Assembly: GCA_947169685.1 (NCBI GenBank)
Contig: CAMVQS010000025.1
Coordinates: forward strand, 1 to 35,326
DNA: 35,326 nt
From: an uncultured Prevotella sp.
Lineage (GTDB): Bacteria; Bacteroidota; Bacteroidia; Bacteroidales; Bacteroidaceae
Direction of reading: 5' to 3'
Positions 1 through 7,971 of this stretch are shown piece by piece. The notes beneath the pieces are model-generated. The model was not told the origin of the DNA and ran no database searches. It saw only the letters and a list, made by a program, of their open reading frames with translations. Within the stretch, counting starts at the first letter, position 1. Each line of letters opens with the position of its first letter. The position numbers and the translations under genes were made by a program.

Positions 1-66
1 CCCTCGCTCGACTCTGCCGCTTGCAAGGCAAGAACTCCCCTTAACTCCTCCTAACCCCCTAACACT

Positions 67-477
67 ATGCGAAGAATAGATTTGATCGTCGTTCACTGCA
101 GCGCCACGCGCTGCAACAGGAGCTACCCCGTGGAGACGCTCATTGCCGACCACCGGAAGCGGTTTGGATACACCGGCTACCACTACTACGTGACACGTGA
201 CGGACAGCTGTACCAGACGAGGCACGAGAACCTGAAGGGCGCACATGCCAAGGGATACAACGAACACTCGATCGGCGTATGCTACGAGGGCGGGCTGAAC
301 CCGCAGGGCAAGCCCGCCGACACACGTACCGACAAGCAGAAGCACACGCTGCTCGCCCTGCTCTGTTCGCTGAAGCTCGACTACCCCGATGCCGTCATCC
401 TCGGACACCGCGATCTGCCTGACGTCCACAAGGCGTGTCCCTGCTTCGATGCACGGGCAGAGTACCGGGATTTGTAA
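67..477 (+). CDS. N-acetylmuramoyl-L-alanine amidase (T7-lysozyme/PGRP type)
   Basis: A zinc amidase that would cleave the bond between N-acetylmuramic acid and L-alanine in peptidoglycan. The 136-residue protein is essentially one Amidase_2 domain with no signal peptide. The likely zinc ligands are H10 (in VVHCSAT), H114 (in LGHRDL) and C124 (in KACPCFD). Y38 and K122 sit where the catalytic Tyr and Lys of T7 lysozyme lie. The length matches small phage-type amidases that are widespread in Bacteroidota chromosomes. With no export signal it would need a lysis event or a holin-like partner to reach its substrate, and none is visible here. The start is the first ATG after several in-frame stops. 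A strong hairpin terminator follows directly. The family call is firm; whether it is a prophage remnant or a domesticated gene cannot be decided from this window. Confidence 0.93.
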   Translation: MRRIDLIVVHCSATRCNRSYPVETLIADHRKRFGYTGYHYYVTRDGQLYQTRHENLKGAHAKGYNEHSIGVCYEGGLNPQGKPADTRTDKQKHTLLALLCSLKLDYPDAVILGHRDLPDVHKACPCFDARAEYRDL

Positions 478-483
478 TATAGA

Positions 484-530
484 AAAAGAAAAAGTGGAGC
501 CCATCATCAACGAGTTCCACTTTTTCTTTT
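484..530. terminator. Bidirectional intrinsic terminator between the amidase and the LolC/E-like gene
   Basis: A perfect 15-bp stem pairs 484-498 with 516-530 around a 17-nt loop. The left arm is A-rich and the right arm T-rich, so a T-run follows the hairpin on either strand. It lies between two convergent genes whose stops are at 477 (plus) and 537 (minus), so it can serve both. Confidence 0.85.
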
Positions 531-536
531 ATCTGT

Positions 537-1787
537 TTACAGCAGTCGCTTGGCGAAGTAGCGTACAGGATACCATACGCTCAAGAAGCCTACGGCCAGA
601 ACGGTGACAAAGACCAGAACGATGTCCCACGGATGAACGCTGACGGGATAGGCATTGACCACAAACGAATCGCTTGACGGGCCCAATGCCACCAAACCAT
701 AAGTCTGCTGCAGCCAGCAGAGAAATAGTCCCAGCACAATACCCAAGACTGCACCAATAGCCGATATCATACGTCCCTCGAAAAGGAAGATACGGACAAT
801 CTGCTTGTCGGAGGCTCCAAGGTTACGCAGTGTCACCACGTCGTCCTTCTTGTCGATGATGAGCATGGAGAGGCTGCCGATGATGTTGAAGCTGGCCACG
901 ATGAGGATGAACGTCAGGAAGATGTAAGCCATGAACTTCTCAATCTTCATGATCTTGAAGGTATCATCCTGCTGCTCGTAGCGGTCTTGTACGATATACT
1001 TGTCACCAGCAATCTTCTTAATCTCGCTCTTCACACGGTCAAAGTCGCTCTCTGGTTTCAGTCGTAACTCCAATGACGACAGGCGTCCTTCCTGCTCAAA
1101 AAGATGTCGTGCAAAATCGAGGCTTGTCAGAATATATTTAGCATCATATTTGGCCTGACGCACACTGAACAAGGCACCGGGTGAATACAACTCATCGACC
1201 GTGAAGCCTTGGGAGGGGTCTGCCATATTCAGCTGCCCTTCGCGACGCGGGGCATATACCTGTACGGTTCCAGGGAAGGAATAGCCCATTCCCAGCTGTT
1301 CGGCAATGCGAATACCGATGATACCATAATTCATATCTGCAGCGTGCAACATGTACTTGTCGGCATTGTTCTCACGCAGGGTGTCGCCATCCTCCAGAAT
1401 TTCGACGATATGAGTCAGGCGGTTGAAGTTGTCCTCCACACCTTTGATGGTTACCATAGCCTGATGATGGTTATAGACGGCCAGAGCCTGGTCTTCAAGA
1501 CTCTCCATGGCCACGTCAATCTGCGGCAGTTGACGTATCTCAGTCAGAACAGGGTCGTTGGCAGGTGCCGTCTTGCCTTTGGCAGGCATGACTTTGATTT
1601 GCGGGTCGAAGGCCGTGAAGAAGGTCGCCACAAGGTCGTGGAAGCCGTTGAACACGCTAAGTGTCACAACCAGTGCCATGGTGGCAATGGTCACGCCAAC
1701 GACGCTCACACCACTGATAATGTTGATGGCATGGGTCGATTTCTTGGAGAACAGATAGCGACGCGCTATGAAAAACGGGAAATTCAT
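537..1787 (-). CDS. ABC transporter permease, LolC/LolE family (FtsX-like)
   Basis: Inner-membrane permease of the lipoprotein-releasing type (LolC/LolE), which with the LolD ATPase would extract lipoproteins from the inner membrane for delivery to the outer membrane. The 416 residues show the family plan: one N-terminal helix (about 20-48), a large periplasmic MacB-like domain (about 50-280), then three C-terminal helices near 285-312, 340-362 and 385-408. The stretch after the second helix (KKDDVVTLRNLGAS, about 313-326) is the typical FtsX cytoplasmic coupling segment. It overlaps rbfA by 4 nt (ATGA), which indicates translational coupling. A LolD-type ATPase is not encoded here. Many Bacteroidota carry a single LolC/E homologue, so no subtype is assigned. 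Confidence 0.92.
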   Translation of the reverse strand: MNFPFFIARRYLFSKKSTHAINIISGVSVVGVTIATMALVVTLSVFNGFHDLVATFFTAFDPQIKVMPAKGKTAPANDPVLTEIRQLPQIDVAMESLEDQALAVYNHHQAMVTIKGVEDNFNRLTHIVEILEDGDTLRENNADKYMLHAADMNYGIIGIRIAEQLGMGYSFPGTVQVYAPRREGQLNMADPSQGFTVDELYSPGALFSVRQAKYDAKYILTSLDFARHLFEQEGRLSSLELRLKPESDFDRVKSEIKKIAGDKYIVQDRYEQQDDTFKIMKIEKFMAYIFLTFILIVASFNIIGSLSMLIIDKKDDVVTLRNLGASDKQIVRIFLFEGRMISAIGAVLGIVLGLFLCWLQQTYGLVALGPSSDSFVVNAYPVSVHPWDIVLVFVTVLAVGFLSVWYPVRYFAKRLL

Positions 1788-2119
1788 TGTTTCAGTAGCT
1801 CGTCGATATGTTCTATGTAGTCCAGACTGTCATCAATGAAGAAACGCAGTTCTGGAACGATACGCAACTGATGACGGATGCGAGTACCAAGCTCGTAGCG
1901 TATCTGCTTCTCGTTAGCGGTGATGTTACGAAGCATCTGGTCTCCCTTCTCGCTGGGGAAAATGCTCAGATAAGCGGTGCAGATGCTCAGGTCTGGTGAT
2001 ATCTTCACGCGGGTCACACTAACCATCGTGCCATGCATGGCGCGGGTCTGCTGCTGGAAAATAATGCTCAGCTCCTTCTGCAGCAGGCGTGCAATTTTGT
2101 TTTGTCTTGTCTCTTGCAT
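1784..2119 (-). CDS. rbfA: 30S ribosome-binding factor RbfA
   Basis: RbfA binds the 30S subunit late in assembly and supports 16S rRNA 5'-end maturation and growth in the cold. The 111-residue protein has the normal length and the family features: an N-terminal helix (ETRQNKIARLLQKELS), the strand-turn region VTRVKISPDLSICTAYLSIF (about 35-54), and the C-terminal motif RIVPELRFFIDDSLD (about 85-99). It lies 14 nt after the hydrolase gene and overlaps the LolC/E-like gene by 4 nt. RbfA next to a LolC/E permease is, as I recall, common in Bacteroidota. Confidence 0.97.
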   Translation of the reverse strand: MQETRQNKIARLLQKELSIIFQQQTRAMHGTMVSVTRVKISPDLSICTAYLSIFPSEKGDQMLRNITANEKQIRYELGTRIRHQLRIVPELRFFIDDSLDYIEHIDELLKQ

Positions 2120-2133
2120 ATTCTTACTTGTTT

Positions 2134-3252
2134 TTATTGTTTCAATAGAAATGATATAAAGTCTAACTCATAGGGAACCGCTGCCGGCACATGGTCCAGA
2201 TTCAGCAGTTTGTACTCTACACGTGCACCGCAACGTTTCAATCTTTTATACAACTCCCAGAAGCAGGCAATGGGCACATAGGTATCGTGACGTGAGTGGT
2301 ACAGATGAACCTTGGCCTTAGGCACCCAGTCTTCTGGAATCGTTTTTTCCGTCACCACTTTCATTAACCGCATGTATTCAGGGTTCTGGTCGTTGAAGAA
2401 TTCGAAGTTCAGGTATTTATCCAGTTTCGTGCCAATTATCTGTGTTAGTTCCGGAATGGGAATATTTCCCTTGCACCAATGGCTGTAGTTCTTCAGCAGC
2501 TGGCCCTTGAAGATATGGTTGAAGTCCAATTTCAACTGGTCGTAGTGGTTCATGGAATACACGATATTGGGCAGAATGGCATAATCGCTGTAACGCGAGG
2601 TATGGAAGGCCCGCAACGCTACTTCCGGGTAGTAGGCTCCCCCACCTGCGAAGATATGGCGCACGTTGACGTTTAGCTCAGGATGCAGCTGATAATGACG
2701 GGCCAGTGCCCATACACCCGAGCCTCCGAGTGAATAACCAAAGAGAAGACTCTCTTTCGGCAGTTTGTAGCTGAGCTCGTCTTCGAGGAACTGCGCTGTG
2801 GCCTGTCTCATATCGGCACTTACCTCGGCCACATTGTCGTGTTGCAGGTAGGCGATGGGACGCTTATCAGACACGCCACAGCCGATGAGATCGGGAATAA
2901 TCGTCACATACCCCATCATGCCAGGGAAGATCTCTGCTGCCATCACGTCGCGCGTGGCACAGTCAATCTTGCTTCGCGTTAACGGGGAAACTTCGATGAC
3001 TCCTTTGGGTCGCTTTTTACGTGGCATATAGATGACACCTGATGCCAATATCGGTTTGCCATGCGGGTCAATGGTACGGTAGGATATGCCGTAGGCCGTC
3101 ATGTCACCGATACGCATCATCATTCTCAACAACTGACGGGTATAGGGTAACAGCACCTTGATGCCGATGTCATATTGCGACACGACATGCAGGAATGTCT
3201 TGAAAAACCCTAATCGTTTGATGAACAACAGTTCAACAAATTGTCCTCTCAT
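2134..3252 (-). CDS. Alpha/beta-hydrolase fold lipase/esterase
   Basis: A serine hydrolase of unknown substrate. The nucleophile elbow is GYSLGG with S174. D323 (in HSRHDTYVP) and H354 (in LDHVPA) are correctly spaced to complete the triad. The oxyanion region is probably around SPLTRSK (89-95). The overall plan resembles secreted lipases and prolyl-oligopeptidase-like esterases, but no clear signal peptide is visible: the N-terminus has a hydrophobic/basic stretch without a cleavage site. It sits 15 nt after the O-methyltransferase gene and 14 nt before rbfA, in the aroQ operon. The operon gives no hint of a substrate. Confidence 0.85.
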   Translation of the reverse strand: MRGQFVELLFIKRLGFFKTFLHVVSQYDIGIKVLLPYTRQLLRMMMRIGDMTAYGISYRTIDPHGKPILASGVIYMPRKKRPKGVIEVSPLTRSKIDCATRDVMAAEIFPGMMGYVTIIPDLIGCGVSDKRPIAYLQHDNVAEVSADMRQATAQFLEDELSYKLPKESLLFGYSLGGSGVWALARHYQLHPELNVNVRHIFAGGGAYYPEVALRAFHTSRYSDYAILPNIVYSMNHYDQLKLDFNHIFKGQLLKNYSHWCKGNIPIPELTQIIGTKLDKYLNFEFFNDQNPEYMRLMKVVTEKTIPEDWVPKAKVHLYHSRHDTYVPIACFWELYKRLKRCGARVEYKLLNLDHVPAAVPYELDFISFLLKQ

Positions 3253-3267
3253 ATATTGTTGAGTATT

Positions 3268-3894
3268 TTAAATCTTCCTTATCAGCGTCAAGCCGTCGCG
3301 TAGGGGAAGGATGACCTTCTCTACCCTGTTGTCACTGGCTACATGGTCGTTGAACTCACGGATGCCTGTCGTCTGTTGGTCACGGTCATACGCAGAGTCG
3401 ATGACGTGGCCGTCCCACAACGTATTGTCGGCAATGATGAAACCTCCCTGACGTATGATGGGCAATACTGCTTCGTAAGTCTCTCGGTAAGTACGCTTGT
3501 CACCGTCGATGAATGCCATGTCGAACATGATGTCCAGCTGTGGGGCTTCTGTGATGGCATCGCCAATCATGAACGATATCTTATCCGCAACGGGTGACTG
3601 TTCTATCCACTGGCGTGTGAAATCCTCCTGTTCATCGTTTATCTCGAACGTATAGAGATGTCCGTCGGATTCCAGTCCTTCAGCCATACAAAGGGCAGAA
3701 TAGCCGCTGAACGTGCCCACTTCCAGAATATGCTTCGGACGAATCATCTGAACCAACATCTTCAGCAGCCGCCCTTGCAGATGTCCGCTGGCCATTCGTC
3801 CATGAAGCAGATGGATGTTGGTAGCGCGATAAAGCCGGTACAGATACTCCGGCTCCGCGTCAATGTGTTGCAGGATGTACTCCTCTATTGTCAT
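3268..3894 (-). CDS. SAM-dependent O-methyltransferase (family 3, caffeoyl-CoA-OMT/TrmR-like)
   Basis: Class I methyltransferase of the cation-dependent O-methyltransferase family. Motif I is EVGTFSGYSALCMA (58-71). The metal and catechol-binding positions are present: D130 (in FIDGDKRTY) and D156-N157 (in IADNTLWDG). The 208-residue length is normal. Bacterial members include TrmR, which methylates 5-hydroxyuridine at the tRNA wobble position. That role would fit its neighbour rbfA in a translation context, but this is inference and small-molecule catechol substrates are equally possible. The start codon overlaps the aroQ stop by 4 nt (ATGA). Confidence 0.92.
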   Translation of the reverse strand: MTIEEYILQHIDAEPEYLYRLYRATNIHLLHGRMASGHLQGRLLKMLVQMIRPKHILEVGTFSGYSALCMAEGLESDGHLYTFEINDEQEDFTRQWIEQSPVADKISFMIGDAITEAPQLDIMFDMAFIDGDKRTYRETYEAVLPIIRQGGFIIADNTLWDGHVIDSAYDRDQQTTGIREFNDHVASDNRVEKVILPLRDGLTLIRKI

Positions 3895-4310
3895 ACAGAC
3901 AAAGCTTCAACGGCAAGTCGATATGAATCCAGTCCAAATCCGCAAATAACACCTTTGCAGGCACACGAAATGAGTGACTTGTGGCGAAACTCCTCACGCT
4001 GGTGCACATTCGAGATATGTACCTCAATGACAGGAGTCTTCAGTGAGCGGATGCAGTCTTGCAGTGCCACACTGGTATGCGTGTAGGCTCCGGCATTCAG
4101 TATAATGCCGTCATAGGTGAAGCCCACTTCTTGCATCTTGTTGATGAGTTCACCTTCGACGTTACTCTGGTAGTAGCTGATTTCAACATCAGGATATTTC
4201 GCCTGCAGTTGTGGCAGGTACTCATCGAACGACGACGAGCCGTAAATGCCTGGTTCCCTTTTCCCTAACAGGTTCAGGTTTGGACCATTAATAATCTGTA
4301 TCTTCTTCAT
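3891..4310 (-). CDS. aroQ: 3-dehydroquinate dehydratase, type II
   Basis: Third step of the shikimate pathway, 3-dehydroquinate to 3-dehydroshikimate, acting as a cytoplasmic dodecamer. The 139 residues have every family landmark: N-terminal INGPNLNLLGKREP (7-20), the catalytic tyrosine Y23 in the lid loop (IYGSSS), LNAGAYTHTS (71-80), and EVHISNVHQREEFRH (96-110) with the catalytic histidine H98. It is the first gene of the five-gene minus-strand operon. A -7 element lies about 22 nt upstream of the start. Confidence 0.97.
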   Translation of the reverse strand: MKKIQIINGPNLNLLGKREPGIYGSSSFDEYLPQLQAKYPDVEISYYQSNVEGELINKMQEVGFTYDGIILNAGAYTHTSVALQDCIRSLKTPVIEVHISNVHQREEFRHKSLISCACKGVICGFGLDSYRLAVEALSV

Positions 4311-4331
4311 TACTATTACGAATTACGGCTG

Positions 4332-4339
4332 CAAAGATA
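4332..4339 (-). promoter_or_regulatory. -7 element of the aroQ operon promoter
   Basis: On the minus strand this reads TATCTTTG, a match to the Bacteroidota -7 consensus TAnnTTTG, about 22 nt upstream of the aroQ ATG. No good -33 TTTG is seen at the right distance; the region there is T-rich only. Confidence 0.7.
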
Positions 4340-4365
4340 CAGCAAATTTTCGACTTAGCGAAAAG

Positions 4366-4385
4366 AATGTAAATTTATTTACATT
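4366..4385. repeat. 20-nt palindrome between the esterase gene and the aroQ promoter
   Basis: The two 9-nt arms (4366-4374 and 4377-4385) are perfect reverse complements around a TT centre: AATGTAAAT, TT, ATTTACATT. It lies downstream of the esterase stop (4412) and just upstream of the aroQ -7 element. It could be an operator for the aroQ promoter or a weak AT-only terminator for the esterase gene. The lack of G/C in the stem makes a terminator less convincing. Confidence 0.5.
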
Positions 4386-4411
4386 TCGAAGGGCGCAAGA
4401 ATGATTGAAAA

Positions 4412-6391
4412 CTATTTGAGTTTTAGTTCAAAAGGCACCATGGGGAGCCCATTGAGCCCACGAACATTTGCTTCGACTGGACTGTCCTTCCAGGCATAGC
4501 GGATTGCTGTTGGAGTGAAAGCAAAGTTTAGAAGTGTTATGACATTGCCCTTGCTTATGGCATACACATTATGGAAAACATGTCCTTCGTCAGCCAGTTC
4601 GAAGGTGTAAAGGTCGCCTTCTTGTACGGGTTGGTCGAGTGTCAGTTGAACATGGGTGCCCGTAACTGTGGTCGATACAACCTCTGGCGAGAGTTTCACC
4701 TTCTTATTGAATACCAGTTTATCGAAGCAGAGACCGATGCGTTCGGCTACTTCTTTCTTGCGCAGGGGATGAATATCGACGGTTTCACCGAGATCAATGA
4801 TACAGGCCAGCTCTGCCCGCGGGTCAGCCGCTGCTGCCTGTCGCTGCTGTTCACGGAGGGCTGCCCAGCCACTATTGACAGGTTCCGTTTGGGTTGTGAT
4901 AGGAGATGGGAAGCCTGTCTGCTGCCGACCGTCATGGTTAGCCAACTGGACGATGACAAACGGCATCTGCTGGTTCTGCCAGCGGTCACGCCAACAGCCC
5001 ATCAGCTTCTTCAGGTAGTCACCATAGGGGGCAGGATTGCCTGTGTTCGACTCACCCTGATACCATACCACACCACTCAGTGCATATGGTGCAAGGGGAT
5101 GAAGCACGGCATTGTAGAGCGTCGTCGGCAGGTTCTGCAACGACACATCACCGCTGGGACATGAGGGCATCTCGGCTCCTGCATGGTGCTTCCACTGTTC
5201 GCTCAGCCGGATGATATCCTGCGGCATGGGGTTCTGACTGAAACGGTCTTCACCAAAAGCCAGTAGATAGGGCTTCTCAGGAATGAAATGAGCTATACCA
5301 TATTTATTGATAAAGCGGATGGTAATGACATTGTCGCCTTCGCGCAGCAGACCTTCGGGGATGTCATAGCGACGCGGAGGATACTGATAATACGTGCGGC
5401 CTATCTCCTTTCCATTCAAGAAGGTACGGTCGGCATCGAACAACGTTCCAAGCAGCAGACGGGCAGGCTTACCCGCGTGAGCCTTGTCAATAGTAATGTG
5501 CTGACGCAGCCAGATGCTGCCAACGATGCCACGTCCGTTCTTCTTTGCCCAGCTGTCTTCCCATTGGCTGACGACTGGCCATGCTGAGTCGTCGTACTCC
5601 AGATTGGCAAAATGTTCTGAAAGACCTGGGTCTTTGGCATCCAATAACTCGTTCCAACGCTGGTCAGCCAGCTGATTTGCGCGTGCCTGTGCCCTGACAT
5701 AGTCATCGCTTTGGTATAGTTTTGTCTTCTCTACCAGCATCGGATAGTCACGCTGCAGGGAGTCGGCAGAAATCCATGCCTCAATGGGCGTGCCACCCCA
5801 ACTGTTGACAATGATACCTTGCGGCACACCTGTCTCCTGGAACTGACGGATGCCGAGGAACGTGCCGACGGCCGAGAACAGCCAGGCGTTCTGTTTCGTC
5901 AGAGGCTTCCAGTTGATGTTCGTTGGACGGATATCGTCTTGAACACCGTGGGTATTTGTCTCGTTCTGCACACGGAACAAGCGTATCTGATTATTGTTAA
6001 AATGGTCGATTTCATCGACGTATTGTGGATAAACACGCTCAATGGTTACATCGATATTCGACTGGCCTGAAAGGAGCCAGACGTCGCCAATCAACACATC
6101 ATCCACCGTCACGTCGTTAATGGTCAGCGTATAGGGACCACCCGCCTTTTGCTTGGGTAGGTCCACGCGCCACCGACCATTCACGTCAGCGGTCGTCGTG
6201 TATCGCTTCTTACGGAAGGTAACGGTAACCTGTTCGCCTGCATCGGCTTTACCCCAGATGGGGATTGGCTTTTCACGTTGCAGTACCATGCCTGACTGAA
6301 ACAGCTGTGGCATTTTTACTTTAGCTTCAAGGGACGACGGCCAAAGGCAAAGCGCCATCAGCCAACACAAAAAGACAAAACGTTTCATCAT
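4412..6391 (-). CDS. Secreted sialate O-acetylesterase-type SGNH esterase (probable acetyl-xylan/xylo-oligosaccharide esterase)
   Basis: A large carbohydrate O-acetylesterase of the SASA/SGNH class. Residues 1-23 form a signal peptide. Residues 25-100 look like a small beta-sandwich. The SGNH block I serine is S111 (LLSGQSN). A galactose-binding-like beta-sandwich is inserted at about 225-385, with a GH2-like look (GSIWLRQHITI, LFDADRTFLNGKEIG). The catalytic domain resumes with the block III-like WYQGESN (443-449) and ends with the D539-x-H541 pair in DLGETVDIHP. The split-domain layout resembles CE20-type esterases. Divergence from a xylan utilisation operon makes acetylated xylan fragments the likely substrate, and the position recalls xynE beside xynD/A/B as I remember it from Prevotella bryantii. 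Sialic acid deacetylation is not excluded. Confidence 0.86.
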   Translation of the reverse strand: MMKRFVFLCWLMALCLWPSSLEAKVKMPQLFQSGMVLQREKPIPIWGKADAGEQVTVTFRKKRYTTTADVNGRWRVDLPKQKAGGPYTLTINDVTVDDVLIGDVWLLSGQSNIDVTIERVYPQYVDEIDHFNNNQIRLFRVQNETNTHGVQDDIRPTNINWKPLTKQNAWLFSAVGTFLGIRQFQETGVPQGIIVNSWGGTPIEAWISADSLQRDYPMLVEKTKLYQSDDYVRAQARANQLADQRWNELLDAKDPGLSEHFANLEYDDSAWPVVSQWEDSWAKKNGRGIVGSIWLRQHITIDKAHAGKPARLLLGTLFDADRTFLNGKEIGRTYYQYPPRRYDIPEGLLREGDNVITIRFINKYGIAHFIPEKPYLLAFGEDRFSQNPMPQDIIRLSEQWKHHAGAEMPSCPSGDVSLQNLPTTLYNAVLHPLAPYALSGVVWYQGESNTGNPAPYGDYLKKLMGCWRDRWQNQQMPFVIVQLANHDGRQQTGFPSPITTQTEPVNSGWAALREQQRQAAAADPRAELACIIDLGETVDIHPLRKKEVAERIGLCFDKLVFNKKVKLSPEVVSTTVTGTHVQLTLDQPVQEGDLYTFELADEGHVFHNVYAISKGNVITLLNFAFTPTAIRYAWKDSPVEANVRGLNGLPMVPFELKLK

Positions 6392-6416
6392 AACAGAGTG
6401 TTTAAGTTTTCTAACG

Positions 6417-6424
6417 CAAAAGTA
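6417..6424 (-). promoter_or_regulatory. -7 element of the esterase promoter
   Basis: Minus-strand TACTTTTG, about 25 nt upstream of the esterase ATG. It faces away from the xylan operon promoter at 6531, so the 181-nt gap 6392-6572 holds a divergent promoter pair. The -33 element is poorly conserved (TTTC, spacing about 15). Confidence 0.68.
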
Positions 6425-6502
6425 GTGAAAAAAGACGATGAAATGGTCTATTCACACATATTTATTATCAAATGAAACAAAAATAAAAACTTATGTTACA
6501 TC

Positions 6503-6516
6503 CGAAAACGTTTAGT
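6503..6516. promoter_or_regulatory. Possible LacI/GntR-like operator in the divergent xylan promoter region
   Basis: The core AAACGTTT (6506-6513) is an 8-nt palindrome centred on CG. The flanks make it resemble the TGAAAACGTTTTCA type of site bound by LacI-family regulators (about 10 of 14 positions). It lies about 15 nt upstream of the -7 element of the symporter operon, where a bound repressor could block RNA polymerase. No regulator gene is in the window. This is a resemblance only. Confidence 0.4.
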
Positions 6517-6530
6517 TCATGGAAAACCGC

Positions 6531-6538
6531 TACCTTTG
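6531..6538 (+). promoter_or_regulatory. -7 element of the symporter-GH10-GH43 operon
   Basis: TACCTTTG matches TAnnTTTG exactly and lies 34 nt upstream of the symporter ATG. The -33 element is weak (only T-rich around 6509-6514), which fits a promoter that depends on an activator. Confidence 0.75.
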
Positions 6539-6572
6539 CAGCAAATAACTAACGTAAGAGTAACAATTAATT

Positions 6573-7967
6573 ATGGAATTAAACGAGCAAAAAGGTTTTT
6601 ACAAACTCTCATGGCTACAGCGCATCGGATTTGGATCGGGTGACTTGGCACAAAATCTGATTTTCCAGACGGTAGCATGCTACCTGATGATTTACCTCAC
6701 TACAGTACTGAAATTAAATCCAGCCTTTGTCAGCGGACTGATTCTCGCAGTTCGACTCATCGACTGTTTCTGGAGTCCTGTAGTTGGGCGCTATATTGAC
6801 AACCGCAATCCAAAATTAGGCAAATACCGTTCCTATCTCCTGTATGGTGGTATTCCTCTTACCATTGCCGCCTGTCTGCTGATGCTTCCTCAGGCCGCCA
6901 CTTGGTCCATGGGGCTGAAGATTGCCTATGCCACCATCAGCTATACTGTGCTGAGCATGATTTACTCGGTAGTCAACATACCATACGGCTCTATCATGGC
7001 CAGTATGACCCGTGACAACGACGAGGTGCTGATCCTTACTTCTACACGAATGGTATGTGCCAATATCGGTCAGATTGTTGTTCAGGCAGGCTTCCCCATC
7101 GGACTCGCCCTGTGTGTCCATACGGCAATCGACTGGAATCAAGCTACGTTTATGGCTATTGGCACAATACCCGCTTTCATCATTTTACCTTCTCTGCCAA
7201 TGTTGAAGAAATGGTTGGGTAAGAAAGGTCTTTACTATACCCTTCTCTCCATCGGCTTGGTTGGCTTTGCCATCCTCTTTATCATTGGTAAGTTCTTTGA
7301 TGTGGAGAGCTGCAATACCATTGTTCAGATTGCAAAGGTCATGACAGGTGTCGGACTGCTTGTCGGTTCTCTCATGTGGGCATTGATTCCTGAAGTCATC
7401 ACCGAGTCAGAGTATCGTACAGGAAACAGACCTGCTGCAACGGTAAATGCACTTGCTGGTGTTGCCTTCAAGGCCGGTTTCTCTATTGCCGGTTGGATTA
7501 CGCCATTGGTAATGGGTTGGATTGGTTTCAACTTTGCCACAGAAAAGTCGGCTTTGGCTACTGATCCTATGGCTTGGTTTACGGTTACGTGTATTTTTGC
7601 TATCGTAGGTTTCTTCCTCTTGATGCTTTGCTTTATGGGCAGCAAGGAGAACATTACCACAACACCGGAAAAGCCTGTTTCGTTTGGCGAGATGTGGCAG
7701 GAGTTCAAGGCAAGTAAGTGCTTGCAGCTGGTACTTAGCATCTTTGTTGTGGTATTCTTGGCTTCATTTATCAGTGGACCGGTAAATGCCTATTATCCGA
7801 AACTTGCCAATTATTCTGAGATTGCACAGAATGCCATTCTGTGGTTCACGACCATTATTCCTGCTGTTCTTCTTATTTTTGTTGGATACCTCATCTATAA
7901 GTACCCGCTTACTGATGAGCGACTTGACGAGATGAACAAGGAGATAGAACAGCGTAGCAACAAGTAA
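6573..7967 (+). CDS. GPH-family (MelB/XynP-like) sugar:cation symporter with permuted helix order
   Basis: Inner-membrane symporter, probably importing xylo-oligosaccharides. The position matches xynD of the Prevotella xyn cluster as I recall it. The N-terminus is typical (IGFGSGDLAQNLIFQ; RLIDCFWSPVVGRYIDN; GKYRSYLL; NIPYGSIMASMTRD), giving helices 1-5 up to about residue 187. The next segment, 188-328, has the features of canonical helices 8-11: KKWLGKKGLYY, the motif ALIPEVITESEYRTGNRP, and VNALAGVAFKAG. Only then comes 329-413, which looks like canonical helix 6 (WFTVTCIFAIVG then GSKEN), the central cytoplasmic loop and helix 7 (ending NAYYPKLAN). Residues 414-464 are canonical helix 12 with the usual end KYPLTDERLDEM. 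The total of 12 helices and the 464-residue length are normal, and the frame is intact. The order 1-5, 8-11, 6-7, 12 is unusual (see findings). It lies 4 nt before the GH10 gene. Confidence 0.9.
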   Translation: MELNEQKGFYKLSWLQRIGFGSGDLAQNLIFQTVACYLMIYLTTVLKLNPAFVSGLILAVRLIDCFWSPVVGRYIDNRNPKLGKYRSYLLYGGIPLTIAACLLMLPQAATWSMGLKIAYATISYTVLSMIYSVVNIPYGSIMASMTRDNDEVLILTSTRMVCANIGQIVVQAGFPIGLALCVHTAIDWNQATFMAIGTIPAFIILPSLPMLKKWLGKKGLYYTLLSIGLVGFAILFIIGKFFDVESCNTIVQIAKVMTGVGLLVGSLMWALIPEVITESEYRTGNRPAATVNALAGVAFKAGFSIAGWITPLVMGWIGFNFATEKSALATDPMAWFTVTCIFAIVGFFLLMLCFMGSKENITTTPEKPVSFGEMWQEFKASKCLQLVLSIFVVVFLASFISGPVNAYYPKLANYSEIAQNAILWFTTIIPAVLLIFVGYLIYKYPLTDERLDEMNKEIEQRSNK

Positions 7968-7971
7968 AAGC

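Noticed and set aside
1..66. Possible end of an upstream small coding sequence
   Set aside because: Several stop codons occur, but no recognisable protein end could be supported from 66 nt. Nothing is annotated here.
1209..1820. 203-codon open frame on the plus strand
   Set aside because: It lies antisense to the LolC/E-like and rbfA genes, has no family features and no promoter, and its residues look like a shadow frame.
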